Source: Chondrosia reniformis (lineage: Eukaryota; Porifera; Demospongiae; Chondrillida; Chondrillidae). From it: DNA of 64,000 nt. The stretch spans positions 7,681,001-7,745,000 of the forward strand of contig OX359195.1 of the NCBI GenBank assembly GCA_947172415.1, written 5' to 3'. Below are positions 41,601 to 53,455 of this stretch, in pieces; the stretch's first letter is position 1; every line of letters starts with the position of its first letter. The position numbers and the translations under genes were made by a program. Under the pieces are notes generated by a model. The model saw only the letters and a list, made by a program, of their open reading frames with translations. It had not been told where the DNA came from and did not search any database.

Positions 41601-44600
41601 ATACATTTGGTGCTCTAACTCTGTCAAATAGAAAGATATGAAGCTCAAACTTGGTGTCAGCATTCACAGACATGTATGAAACATTTCCAATGAGAATTTA
41701 AAATTTTCATAAATCTTTACATTTGCCCTATCTCTCACCATACATTAAATTGGTATTCCAGTCTATTAATGTACATTTGGTGCTCTAACTCTGTCAATAG
41801 GAATGATATGAAGCTCAAACTTGGTGTCGGCATTCACAGACATTTATGAAATATTTCCAAGAAGAATTTGAAATTTTCATAAATCTTTACATTTGCCCTA
41901 TCTCTCACTATACATTAATTTGGTATTCCAGTCTATTAATGTACATTTGGTGCTCTAACTCTGTCAAATGGAAAGATATGAAGCTCTAACTTGGTGTCAG
42001 CATTCACAGACATGTATGAAACATTTCCCAGAAGAATTTGAAATTTTCATAAATCTTTACATTTGCCCTATCTCTCACTATACATTAATTTAGTATTCCA
42101 GTCTATTAATGTACATTTGGTGCTCTAACTCTGTCAAATGGAAAGATATGAAGATCAAACTTGGTGTCAGCATTCACAGACATGTATGAAACATTTCCAA
42201 GAAGAATTTGAAATTTTCATAAATCTTTACATTTGCCCTATCTCTCACTATACATTAATTTGGTATTCAAGGCTTTTATTGTACATTTGGTGCTCTAACT
42301 CTGTCAAATGGAAAGATATGAAGCTCTAACTTGGTGTCAGTATTCACAGATATGTATGAAACATTTCCAATGAGAATTTGAAATTTTCATAAATATTTAT
42401 ATTTGCCCTATCTCTCACCATACATTAAATTGGTATTCCAGTCTATTAATGTGCATTTGGTGCTCTAACTCTGTCAAATGGAAAGATATGAAGCTCTAAC
42501 TTGGTGTCAGTATTCACAGATATGTATGAAACATTTCCAATGAGAATTTGAAATTTTCATAAATATTTATATTTGCCCTATCTCTCACCATACATTAAAT
42601 TGGTATTCCAGTCTATTAATGTGCATTTGGTGCTCTAACTCTGTCAAATGGAAAGATATGAAGCTCTAACTTGGTGTCAGTATTCACAGACATGTATGAA
42701 ACATTTCCAATGAGAATTTGAAATTTTCATAAATCTTTACATTTGCCCTATCTCTCACTATACATTAATTTTGTATTCCAGTCTATTAATGTACATTTGG
42801 TGCTCTAACTCTGTCAAATGGAAAGATATGAAGCTCAAACTTGGTGTCAGCATTCACAGACATGTATGAAACATTTCGAAGAAGAATTTGAAATTTTCAT
42901 AAATCTTTATATTTGCCCTATCTCTCACCATACATTAATTTTTTATACCAGTCTATTAATGTACATTTGGTGCTCTAACTCTGTTAAATGGAAAGATATG
43001 AAGCTCAAACTTGGTGTCAGCATTCACGGACATGTATGAAACATTTCCAATGAGAATTTGAAATTTTCATAAATCTTTACATTTGCCCTATCTCTCACTA
43101 TACATTAATTTGGTATTCCAGGCTTTTAATGTACATTTGGTGTCCTAACTCTGTCAAATGGAAAGATATGAAGCTCAAACTTGGTGTCAGTATTCACAGA
43201 TATGTATGAAACATTTCCAATGAGAATTTGCAATTTTCATAAATTTTAACATTTGCTCTATCTCTCACTATACATTAATTTGGTATACCAGTATATAAAT
43301 GTACATTTCGTGCTCTAACTCTGTCAATAGGAATGATATGAAGCTCAAACTTGGTGTCGGCATTCACAGACATGTATGAAACATTTCCAAGAAGAATTTG
43401 AAATTTTCATAAATCTTTACATTTGCCCTATCTCTCACTATACATTAATTTGGTATTCCAGTCTATTAATGTACATTTGGTGCTCTAACTCTGTCAAATG
43501 GAAAGATATGAAGCTCTAACTTGGTGTCAGCATTCACAGACATGTATGAAACATTTCCCAGAAGAATTTGAAATTTTCATAAATCTTTACATTTGCCCTA
43601 TCTCTCACTATACATTAATTTAGTATACCAGTCTATTAATGTACATTTGGTGCTCTAACTCTGTCAAATGGAAAGATATGAAGCTCAAACTTGGTGTCAG
43701 CATTCACAGACATGTATGAAACATTTCCAATGAGAATTTAAAATTTTCATAAATCTTTACATTTGCCCTATCTCTCACCATACATTAAATTGGTATTCCA
43801 GTCTATTAATGTACATTTGGTGCTCTAACTCTGTCAAATGGAAAGATATGAAGCTCTAACTTGGTGTCAGCATTCACAGACATGTATGAAACATTTCCCA
43901 GAAGAATTTGAAATTTTCATAAATCTTTACATTTGCCCTATCTCTCACTATACATTAATTTAGTATTCCAGTCTATTAATGTACATTTGGTGCTCTAACT
44001 CTGTCAAATGGAAAGATATGAAGCTCACACTTGGTGTCAGCATTCACAGACATGTATGAAACATTTCAAATGATAATTTGAAATTTTCATAAATCTTTAC
44101 ATTTGCCCTATCTCTCACCATACATTAATTTGGTATTCCATTCTATTAATGTACATTTGGTGCTCTAACTCTGTCAAATGGAAAGATATGAAGCTCAAAC
44201 TTGGTGTCATCATTCATAGACATGTATGAAACATTTCCAATGAGAATGTGAAATCTTTACATTTGCCCTATCTCTCACCATACATTAATTTTGTATACGA
44301 CTACTTATATAAATGCACATTTGGTGCTCTAACTCTGTCAAATGGAAAGATATGAAGCTCAAACTTGGTGTCAGCATTCACAGACATGTATGAAACAATT
44401 CAAATGAGAATTTAAAATTTTCATAAATCTTTACATTTGCCCTATCTCTCACTATACGTACATTAATTTGGTATTCCAGTCTTTTAATGTACATTTGGTG
44501 CTCTAACTCTGTCAAGTGGAAAGATATGAAGCTCAAACTTGGTGTCAGCATTCACAGACATGTATGAAACATTTCCAATGAGAATTTGAAATCTTTACAT

Positions 44601-45390
44601 TTGCCCTATCTCTCACCATACATTAATTTGGTATACGAGTACGTATATAAATGCACATTTGGTGCTCTAATTCTGTCAAATGGAAAGATATGAAGTTCAA
44701 ACTTGGTGTCAGCATTCACAGACATGTATGAAACATTTCCAAGAAGAATTTGAAATTTTCATAAATCTTTATGTTTGCCCTATATCTCACCATACATTAA
44801 TTTGGTATTCCAGTCTATTAATGTACATTTGGTGCTCTAACTCTGTCAAATGGAAAGATATGAAGCTCAAACTTGGTGTCAGCATTCACAAACATGTATG
44901 AAACATTTCCAATGAGAATTTGAAATTTTCATAAATATTTACATTTGCCCTATCTCTCACTATACATTAATTTGGTATACCAGTATATAAATGTACATTT
45001 GGTGCTCTAACTCTGTCAAATGGAAAGATATGGAGTTCAAACTTGGTGTCAGCATTCACAGACATGTATGAAACATTTCCAATGAGAATTTGAAATTTTC
45101 ATAAATCTTTACATTTGCCCTATCTCTCACTATACATTAATTTGGTATTCCAGTATATTAATGTACATTTGGTGCTCTAACTCTGTCAAATGGAAAGATA
45201 TGAAGCTCAAACTTGGTGTCAGCATTCACAGACATGTATGAAGCATTTCCAATGAGAATTTGAAATTTTCATAAATCTTTACATTTGCCCTATCTCTCAC
45301 CATACATTAATTTGGTATTCCAGGCTATTAATGTACATTTGGTGCTCTAACTCTGTCAAATGGAAAGATATGAAGCTCAAACTTGGTGTC
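26699..45390 (+). repeat. ~170-bp satellite array, right block
   Basis: Same satellite family and orientation as the left block. Diagnostic monomers are spaced in multiples of 170 bp (27331, 28011, 28691, 29711, 30561). A large recent duplication, offset 4592 bp (about 27 monomers), runs from roughly 35700-40290 to 40290-44540. Private variants occur in both halves, for example CATTTCGTGCTCTCACTCTC at ~35994 and ~40586, and AAGATCAAACTTGG at 37559 and 42151. Inside the duplication one copy has gained one monomer and lost three, so the offset changes to 4762 and then 4252 bp. The array stops abruptly at ACTTGGTGTC (45390). No gene is supported in this block. Confidence 0.95.
33571..34801 (+). 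repeat. Composite satellite module, copy 6
   Basis: The only copy of the ~1.2-kb module in the right array, 20 kb from copy 5. Diagnostic variants: ACATTACGTGG, TCTGGTCCC, eight-A run, and the CCTTATATCTCATC variant shared with copy 5. It shows that both arrays derive from one repeat population. Confidence 0.85.
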
Positions 45391-45700
45391 CCCTATGTAC
45401 ATTAATCTAAATCAACAATCTACTGACTTATATGTTAATATTCTTTTTTCCCTAAGCCTTAAGCCTTGGTAATTTGACCATTATTCATGCATAAAAAGTA
45501 CCCTATTCAATATAAGATTAGAATATATCTTCTAACTAGTAAAGCAAGTAACAAAATAGATCCAAGTTTATTTATTGAAAATTGGATCAAGTTCCAGATG
45601 GCACTTTCAAGCAATTCCTAGGAGGTACTTTTCAAGGTCTACAGGAAGCAAGATAATATGTGAGTACAAGGAAGACATGGGGAGATATAGATGTTAAAAT
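45391..45700. other. Intergenic spacer between satellite array and RPN2
   Basis: Unique AT-rich DNA with no supported coding exon. It contains the minus-strand poly(A) signals of RPN2, about 125 bp beyond its stop codon. No continuation of the plus-strand helical-repeat gene is visible here. Confidence 0.7.
45567..45576 (-). terminator. Overlapping AATAAA poly(A) signals for RPN2
   Basis: The plus strand reads TTTATTTATT, giving two overlapping AATAAA hexamers on the minus strand, 125-135 bp downstream of the RPN2 stop codon. Position and sequence fit a cleavage/polyadenylation signal. Confidence 0.6.
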
Positions 45701-48700
45701 CTACTTTCTGCTCTCAGCAATTCTCTTGAGAAGTTTATGTCCGACATAGAATGTGGGAACACCAATCATGACCAAGTACTTTAAAGTTTGAAACATGTCC
45801 TATAATTAAATATAAATGATATAATTAAGCACATGATGAAAGCAGCAATTTGATTTGACAGGTGAGTCTGTAGACAGAAAGTACAAAATTAACTTTTCAA
45901 CTGAGATACATGGTGAGGATCAAGATAGAGAACAAAGATTCCCAGGGTAACTGATGAAGGGTGGAATTCCCAGAAACAGCTGTCTGGCCCAGTGGGGAAG
46001 AAGAGAAGTAGGAGTAGTTTAGTTTTACATACGTATATAGTAGGCAATATACAAGTTTGAACAGCTCATGAACTCTATGTACAATTCTCCTAAATTTAGA
46101 AACAAACTCACCAATTGAAGCCAAAAGAGATAATATAAAAGAAAGACACCTGCAGAATGGCAATGTACTTACTATAAATACATATAAATACATATAAATA
46201 CATACATATAAATACAGTGCACACATGTAGTACGTATGCACACTATACATGTACTAATGTACTTACCGGACATGCCAACGGGGAAGAGGATGGACCAGAG
46301 ACCATTCTGTGCCATGTTTGACACATTGGCACCCATTGCTAACCACTACATGCATGCAAGTACGTATAATCTCAATACTTCAACACATTCTGTATGAATG
46401 TGAGATACAATATACCTACCAACTGGCTGAACCACACCCTCTATTGGAGCACACCCCAGCTGAACCACACCCTTTATTGGAGCACACCCCAGCTGAACCA
46501 CACCCTCTATTGGACCACACCCCAGCTGAATCACACCCTCTATTGGACCACACCCCAGCTGAACCACACCCTCTATTGGAGCACACCCCAACTGAACCAC
46601 ACCCTCTATTGGAGCATACCCCAACTGAACCACACCCTCTATTGGACCACACCCCAGCTGAACCACACCCTCTATTGGAGCACACCCCAGCTGAACCACA
46701 CCCTTTATTGGAGCACACCCCAGCTGAACCACACCCTCTATTGGAGCACACCCACTAATCAGTATCTCATGTATGTATTTGGAGTAGTGCTTACCACGAG
46801 AACAAGGATCACGGCTGGCACTATCACCAGTACTGAGAACACAGTTGTGACCACCACAGGAGGCCTCTTCTCTGGAGCTCTAAACTCGTGCTGATTGGAA
46901 AGGAAACAGGTTAACACCAAAACTATAGCTAAGCATGCTGTTATTATGTCTACAGATTTTGCTAAGGGCATCAGTGGAGTGCTGTTCATCAGTGTTGCTC
47001 TTGTTCAGTGTCGGATAGTTCAGTGTTCCATCATCACGTGCCCAAGTCACACTTATATAGATATACAACCTACCTTAATCTCAGGGCTGGCTTTGTAGAG
47101 ATCCATGTGATTCTTTCTTGGAGAGGGTGCATCGGCAAACTTAAGGGAGATGGTACCCTTTGAAAAGAAGGTGTGAGAAAGGTGAGGAATGGAGGGTACA
47201 TGGATTTTAGTAAACAAAGTGAAGGTCATGTTTATTTAATGTAGTTCAACTGACAATAGTCCACTGGAGAGGTGTGTCTACTGTAAAGTCCCCAATCAGA
47301 AGTGTCATCTGATAGTCACCTGATTCTGAGTTAAAGGACTCCTTTCCAACCTTACTGACATCCTATGGGGAGATGGAGGGGGAGATGGAGGGGGAGGTGG
47401 AGGGGGAGATGGAGGGGGAGATGGAGGGGGAGGTGGAGGGGGAGATGGAGGGGGAGATGGAGGGGGAGATGGAGGGGGAGATGGAGGGGGAGATGGAGGG
47501 GGAGATGGAGGGGGAGATGGAGGGGGAGACGGAGGGGGAGATGGAAGAGAACTAAGCTAACAGAGTGTGGATAGAGAGAGGAATCTCACCATTTCAAATA
47601 TATAGTCCTCCTGTCTGTTTTGCTCTGCAATGAAGAATATCTCCTGATTGCTCTTATCTTTGACCATGCGGACAAAGGCCTGGTGAACTTTTACAGGAGT
47701 GTTGGCTCCTTCGGGTGTAACGGTGAACTTCAGCACCACCTTCTGGTGGTAATCAGCTGCAAAGACTTCTTTCGCAGAAGAAGGGTAAGACAATCTGACA
47801 AGGAGGGGTATAAAACATTAAAAGAAAAAGTGAAGTTGCTACTGATGTATATATGTGTACATGATATATGAAGTTTATTGAGCAACAGCAACATTAATTG
47901 CGACATATTCACAGTAATAACCAAAACACAAGTGGAGTACATTGCTATAGATGTACATATTCACAGTGATAACCAAACCACAAGTGGAGTACATTGCTAT
48001 AGATGTACATATTCACAGTGATAACCAAACCACAAGTGGAGTACATTGCTATAGATGTACATATTCACAGTGATAACCAAACCACAAGTGGAGTACATTG
48101 CTATAGATGTACATATTCACAGTGATAACCAAACCACAAGTGGAGTACATTGCTATAGATGTACATATTCACAGTGATAACCAAACCACAAGTGGAGTAC
48201 ATTGCTATAGATGTACATATTCACAGTGATAACCAAACCACAAGCGAAGTTGCTACAGATGTACATATTCACAGTGATAACCAAACCACAAGTGGAGTTG
48301 CTACATATTCACAGTGATAACCAAACCACAAGTGGAGTACATTGCTACAGATGTATGTAACATTAAAAAAGGCGTTATCATTTGAGAGTTTCATTACATA
48401 CGTATAGACACACAAAAATTGATGGCTGGGAACATCAGTTGAAATGCTCTAATTCTCTTCAGACAAGGTCAGAGTTGGATTCTTATTACATCCCTTGTTC
48501 TACAACAGCCAGCACAACCAGTCAGACATATTGTGCAACTTACCCATATTTCACATACATGCAGAACAAAGGGAAAAACTGCTTTGTAACTCAAAATGCA
48601 GTCTACAGAGGGAGCACACTTACGGCTTTCCTTTTGAAGATTCCTTCTCCCGGTCCATGACAGACAGTTCAGCATTGCTGATAGTAACTTGCTGTGTCAC

Positions 48701-51591
48701 TACAACTTTGATTTCTGCTCCAGTCACATCCAAAGCTGGTTCTCCCTCGCTGTGAGTAACCCTATGGAGAACAGTGTATGTACATGTACATGGTTTTACA
48801 TAACTGTACAGTATATATATACATATGTACGTACATATGCATGGCGTTTTGGATTAGTCAATGAATACTGATGAACACACTTGAAAATGGTGTTTTAGCT
48901 GCATGAGTGCCTTACCCTATCTCAACAGTATATATGCCAGCTGCTCCTCCAACATTATTGAATAGAGAGAGTGAGTACACAGATCTGTTGGGAGAGAAGG
49001 CACCACAGCACAGGTAAGCACACAGCACAGGAGCCCTACACACAATTAGACTACATATTCACTTCTCATTGAAATCAAAGAGTTTGTTCTTATCCACAAC
49101 ATCGCCATCAGCATTCTCAATGTTTACAGCCTTGACCTTAGCTTTGGGCAGGTCCCCATCTAGAACAGTACTCAAGCGAACCTTCATAGGATAAAGAAAA
49201 CTTCATTTTATTCACTTTAAATTATTGAATTATACCAAACCACATAATCTAGACAAGTACAACCCACAGACCTGTAAATTTTGGTTTCCCTTGGAAACAG
49301 CTTGCCGGGAGTAGAGGGTTACAGCAGTTGGGACATAAAAGTGGTTGTTGGCCAATAGACCGGTAGCTATGGCAACATAAGAGGCATCTTCAGTATTTGC
49401 TGCAAACTTGCTGTTCAATATAAAGTTGCAGAGTTTGACAATGTCGCCCTAGCAACCAAATAGAAATGTAATTACATGTAAATTGTATTAGAAATATTTA
49501 CAGTACTATCATGAATTTCTCTTACAATTCCAAGCTTTGCATCCATTTTATAAGCCTCCATTAGAGTGAAAATGCCTTCTACTACAGTAGCAGTGGTGGA
49601 CAGACCTCCTTCATACTAACAGAAGAGCAGATACAGCATCAACACACACTTGTACACCATCTACGTACACTTGTATACTGCTCAACAGCAAGAATGATTA
49701 AGTAATAACAAACCATCAGTTCTTTGAAATAAAATGATAGAAAATGGTGAAGAAGCAAAACTAGATATTTATTTGAAATGGGTGGGTGTGTGCAACCTTA
49801 CAAAGAGCATATCATCAGTGCTATCTCCCCATCCAATCACATCCTACAGAAGAGGTAAGTACAACTTGCCATTAAATATACTCAATGTACAAATAATAAG
49901 CAGATAATTAAAAAATGGCTGACCTCTATGGCATCCATAAAGTACTTCACTTCGTCACTTGTGCTATTTAAACCCAAAGTTGAGACGACAAGAAATGCTT
50001 GAGCATAACTGAGGGAGAAGGGAGGTGTGAGCGTTAGTGACAAACTGGTAGCATGCAGGAATGGCTATCTGATGGCACCTACGTACGTACCTCAAAGGTG
50101 TCTCCTCCCGCTCTACGATTACCTGCAATATTCTTGTAACATCCTCCCCATTCACTGCACACATTTAAAACATAAATGTTCTAAACATTCTCACAATCTG
50201 AATATACAATGTACACAAAGTGCAGAGCTTTGGATGAGGATATATTTTCTGTTTTCAGGCAGGCAATTGTTTCTGAGGTTTCTACCATTCACCAGTCACT
50301 TCTTAAATCTTCAAACAATCTCCTTCAGCTCATCACTTAATCTATACATCTCTTACTCAGCTCGATAGCCAACTGGAGCAACTTACGTACCTACAAGCTT
50401 CAGGTTCTTTAGAGCTGTAACGGCATGGTATATGGTCTCTGCACTTGTATCTTCAACTAGGACATTGTTTAGCAGCTTCTGAACAGAGTCTTTGGAGAAG
50501 GTCAACTACAGCAAGAGACCAGCAGGAATACTTGTAAATGTAATATCAGATGATCAATATGCAAATAAGTTATGCAATTTGGGTTGTATCAATGTTATTA
50601 TTCAATATAACTACTCAACTATATACAGGGAAGACATTTTGGGGAGGCCTTACAAGGACACACCATATAACCACAAAGCCATATTAGTACATAATGTTCT
50701 CCAGGCATATTCAATTATCTACTCAATTCATCTATTAAGTACAAGTTCTTACTGCACAAGAACTTCCAGCCTTCGCTGCTACTGAACTAGCTTGAAATAG
50801 AGAGAGAATGCTATCTTCCTTTAGCTTTGATTTGGCTGTTTGACATGCCTTGTCCAGTGTCTAGAGGAGGACCATTAAAACCTTTAACAAGACACTCCTG
50901 AGAATAATTAATGCTATAACATGTGTTTACTGATATTATTGGCCTACAATTCAAATTTAGGTTGAATGGTTGGAAATAGACACATTTTCAGTTGCAACTA
51001 CATATATAAAATGGATGATTTATAAATTTACACTCTGTGGGGATTTCCCTTACCTTCTTATCGCTACTATCAGTTCCAAGTGCAGAGAGGCCATTCACTG
51101 TAAAATACACCTTCTCAAGGCTATCAAGACTTGCTGAACTAAGAATATCCTTTAGCCTGCGTTGATCTTCCACCTTTAGTACACCTGATAACTGCTGGCC
51201 TTGACACTCTATTAAACCTAGTCTTAATATCACTAAAATACCTATTAAATAGAACAAGCCCACTTTAATGTGCAATTCAATGAAAAAATGGCTGACCACT
51301 TGAAGTATCATTTCTACAGTTTTTCCATATATAATACTGCAGTCCATCAGGATACCACATGCTATAGAGTTTCAACTAAATCAAATTGTTATAAAAACTA
51401 GAATTTTGAATGTATTTACTATGTAAACATGCTGTCAGCATAGACTACCAAGTCTTACGCAATACGGGTGCTTGATAGCGACAAGATACACGCACCAATA
51501 CGTCCTTGAGGGATATCGTAGCTTAGATGTGAGGGCAAAATGCATGAATGTCGCTTTCCTTACCTAACACACTACAAAGTGACTTCGCCAT
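45701..51591 (-). CDS. RPN2: Ribophorin II, oligosaccharyltransferase subunit
   Basis: Non-catalytic subunit of the ER-membrane complex that transfers the lipid-linked glycan to Asn-X-Ser/Thr. Nineteen minus-strand exons, all closing in phase: 51564-51591, 51054-51241, 50753-50860, 50391-50505, 50091-50154, 49924-50008, 49802-49843, 49526-49615, 49272-49448, 49063-49181, 48916-48984, 48624-48761, 47590-47794, 47255-47362, 47074-47157, 46795-46890, 46267-46345, 46112-46149, 45701-45799. The product is 643 aa (about 630 in vertebrates). The short first exon MAKSLCSVL joins GILVILRLGLIECQG to form a cleavable signal peptide. Helical luminal repeats follow, then a beta-rich region (SYPSSAKEVF, DYQMTLLIGDF), the family motif EFRAPEKRPPVVV, and three C-terminal membrane segments (about 552-576, 587-612, 615-632). 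Three introns contain minisatellites. It shares a short divergent promoter region with UPF3. Confidence 0.93.
46434..46752 (+). repeat. 33-bp minisatellite in RPN2 intron 16
   Basis: About ten copies of a 33-bp unit built on CACACCCTCTATTGGA and CACACCCCAGCTGAAC. Because 33 is a multiple of three, several frames stay open on both strands; these are artefacts, since the block lies between two well-supported RPN2 exons. Confidence 0.9.
47371..47553 (+). repeat. 12-bp GGAGATGGAGGG minisatellite in RPN2 intron 13
   Basis: About fifteen copies of GGGGGAGATGGA (some with GGTGGA or GACGGA), a purine-only block. On the RPN2 transcript strand it is a pure pyrimidine tract (TCCCCCTCCATC) ending right before the 3' splice site at 47362, so it enlarges the polypyrimidine tract of that acceptor. 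Confidence 0.9.
47905..48352 (+). repeat. 52-bp minisatellite in RPN2 intron 12
   Basis: About eight units of 52 bp. Each contains ATTCACAGTGATAACCAAAC, CACAAGTGGAGTACATTGCT and ATAGATGTACAT. The last units are shortened and diverged. Purely intronic. Confidence 0.9.
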
Positions 51592-51807
51592 TGTATTGTC
51601 CTCGTGTTGATCGGGCAGGACGTCACATGAAGTCATCTGTATTGCGCAACTGCACCAGATCTCTCATAGCGTCCTCAACCTTGGCAAACTTGCTTAATAT
51701 CTTTATCTCGAATGTATGTAGGTGATATTGTCTCTCTGGGTGAGAGTGTGAAGTGAGTAAGAGACAAGCAAAGGTCTCTGAAGAGTTACACAAGTTCTAG
51801 TGATAAC
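51592..51807. promoter_or_regulatory. Divergent RPN2/UPF3 promoter region
   Basis: Only 216 bp separate the RPN2 start codon (minus) from the UPF3 start codon (plus). There is no room for two independent distal promoters, so the interval and the 5' UTRs must hold a shared or abutting promoter. No TATA box is evident on either side. Confidence 0.55.
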
Positions 51808-52953
51808 ATGTCTAAACGCATTGAGAAGGAACTCAATCAGGCTAAAGTTGTCATTCGCCATCTTCCCTGCAAGCTCACTAAAGAGATATTCTTGCAAATT
51901 GTAAATCCACTTCCTGAAAATGATTATTTCTGTTTTGTCGAAGGTGACAAAAGCTTTGAGCAGGTAGGGTTTGCCAGAGCGTATATTGGATTTGTGAACC
52001 AGGATGACATCTTTCCATTCAAAGAGCGTTACGATGGTTACCTTTTTGAGGACAGCTATGGAAACAAGTCAAATGTTATTGTGGAGTATGCACCTTTTCA
52101 GCGCATACCAAAAAGGTCAAAGCGCAAAGCTCCAGATCCAAAATGTGGTACACTGGAATCAGATCCCGACTATGTATCCTTTCTGACAGAGCTTGAGAAG
52201 GAGGTAGAACCACTTCCAAGTGTTGAGAAGACCACGTACCTTCTGGAGGACCACCAGCTTTCCAACACCAAGACAGTCACACCTTTGATCGAGTACCTCA
52301 AGGAGAAGAAGGACAGAAAGGAGAAGCAGAAAGCAGCCAAGGAGGCCAGAAGGAAGCAAAAGAAATTTGAAAGCCGGGACAAGAAAAAGACACGAGCGAG
52401 GGATGATTCACCGCCCACTGTTAGAGTAATACCAAAGTCATCTACTAGCAGATCTGACCCGCCTAAGAGTGGCCATGCTAATGCAGCAGCTACAGGTAAA
52501 GTCTCCAGTTCCACTAAGACTCACCAACAACAGTCTGCTGCACAATCCTCCCCCGTCCCCCCACCCGACCGCAGTGTGTCCACACCACAAGGGAAAGCCA
52601 ACAAATTCGAAGAAGCATCTGTTCACATCATATCTCGTCCAGGGACTGGCTCTCGGAGGACATCCCAACAGGGTGGGGGAAGGGAACCACAGAGGGGGCA
52701 GGAGATGGCTAGCCAGCCCCCCAGCCGGAGCATCTCTGCACCACAGGGAAGTGTCAGGACAGATAGGAGGGGCAAGGAGGGAAGTAGAGAGAAAGGAAGA
52801 CCATCCCAGGCCCTTTACGTACCAAAAAATAGAACAGATGACTCAGTGTCCGAGACTCGATCTAATGACAGATCCTATTCTGGCTCAAGGGGAGGGAGGG
52901 GGCGTGGTTCAGGATATCGTGGAGGACATCGTTACAAGGACAAATACAATTAG
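51808..52953 (+). CDS. UPF3: UPF3, nonsense-mediated mRNA decay factor
   Basis: Bridges UPF2 and the exon-junction complex in nonsense-mediated decay. A single 381-codon exon, shorter than vertebrate UPF3B (about 480 aa). The N-terminal UPF3 RRM-like domain is clear at about 12-155, with VVIRHLPCKLTKE, the FVEGDKSF stretch, FARAYIGF and an IVEYAPFQRIPK segment. A highly charged lysine/arginine/glutamate helix follows (about 165-205), then a Ser/Pro/Gln-rich linker. Near 330-342, GRPSQALYVPKNR resembles the exon-junction-complex binding motif (R-P-x-x-x-L-Y-x-P). The tail is an RGG-like GSRGGRGRGSGYRGG box. The start ATG is the first in frame after upstream stops. It diverges from RPN2, and MRPL16 converges from the right. 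No intron is seen, unlike the exon-rich neighbours. Confidence 0.92.
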   Translation: MSKRIEKELNQAKVVIRHLPCKLTKEIFLQIVNPLPENDYFCFVEGDKSFEQVGFARAYIGFVNQDDIFPFKERYDGYLFEDSYGNKSNVIVEYAPFQRIPKRSKRKAPDPKCGTLESDPDYVSFLTELEKEVEPLPSVEKTTYLLEDHQLSNTKTVTPLIEYLKEKKDRKEKQKAAKEARRKQKKFESRDKKKTRARDDSPPTVRVIPKSSTSRSDPPKSGHANAAATGKVSSSTKTHQQQSAAQSSPVPPPDRSVSTPQGKANKFEEASVHIISRPGTGSRRTSQQGGGREPQRGQEMASQPPSRSISAPQGSVRTDRRGKEGSREKGRPSQALYVPKNRTDDSVSETRSNDRSYSGSRGGRGRGSGYRGGHRYKDKYN

Positions 52954-53455
52954 TCCCTTTAGCTCTGTCCAAGTGGGCAATATGCAGCACAACCAGTTGT
53001 CTTCTAGTCTTACAAGTCTCTGGCAGGAGGATGTAATATGGTCCCTTTAGCATATTCACCTTGCACTAACTGGTCGTGATGGACTGTGACATATGTTTAA
53101 TGCAATGTAGTATATTCAAGGATTCCTAACTTATATATATAGCTTGACTGTTAATGTTAGTGCTTCCTATATGTTTGTACGTATGTGCTAGCTGAAAATG
53201 TTTAGAAATGAAAAATCTAACACACCATTTTCCTACATGCTATGCCTACTCTGTAAAAAGCCTATAGGGAACTAAACCTGGAGAGAGCTTTGGATGAAGA
53301 CACAGGAGTCTTTTCTTCCTTGCAAGATATTCTTAGTATATGTACCCTTTTTAAATTCATTACTTTACTTCACAATACATTACAAAATACCATCAATAGC
53401 AGACACACACATAGCACAATTAATATTAAAACAATGTCAGTGTATAGTACATAAA
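52954..53455. other. Convergent 3' UTR/intergenic space of UPF3 and MRPL16
   Basis: About 500 bp of AT-rich DNA between the two stop codons. It must contain both 3' UTRs. No canonical AATAAA was found on either strand close to the stops, and no coding exon or repeat is supported. Confidence 0.5.

Noticed and set aside
225-44901. Repeated 63-73 codon frames in the satellite, often beginning MERYEAQTWC
   Set aside because: They span two adjacent monomers, recur at multiples of the repeat period, break at random variants, and resemble no known protein. They are a by-product of a repeat lacking stops in one frame.
1-45390. Centromere call for the 170-bp satellite
   Set aside because: Monomer length and higher-order structure would be compatible, but a dense block of housekeeping genes lies next to it and sequence alone cannot show centromere function.
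1-45390. CRISPR-like array of regularly spaced repeats
   Set aside because: The repeats are directly contiguous 170-bp monomers without unique spacers, and the genes are spliced eukaryotic genes.
46309-46894. Frames of 111-166 codons on both strands over 46309-46894 (e.g. PHPLLEHTPAE repeats)
   Set aside because: Produced by a 33-bp minisatellite whose length is a multiple of three, inside RPN2 intron 16.
47365-47574. Arg/Trp/Gly and Glu/Met/Gly repeat frames
   Set aside because: Produced by the 12-bp purine repeat in RPN2 intron 13; two frames are open at once, with no start context or conserved domain.
52469-53050. 193-codon plus-strand frame overlapping UPF3
   Set aside because: Alternative frame of the low-complexity Ser/Pro/Arg-rich UPF3 tail; the UPF3 frame holds the conserved domain and motifs.
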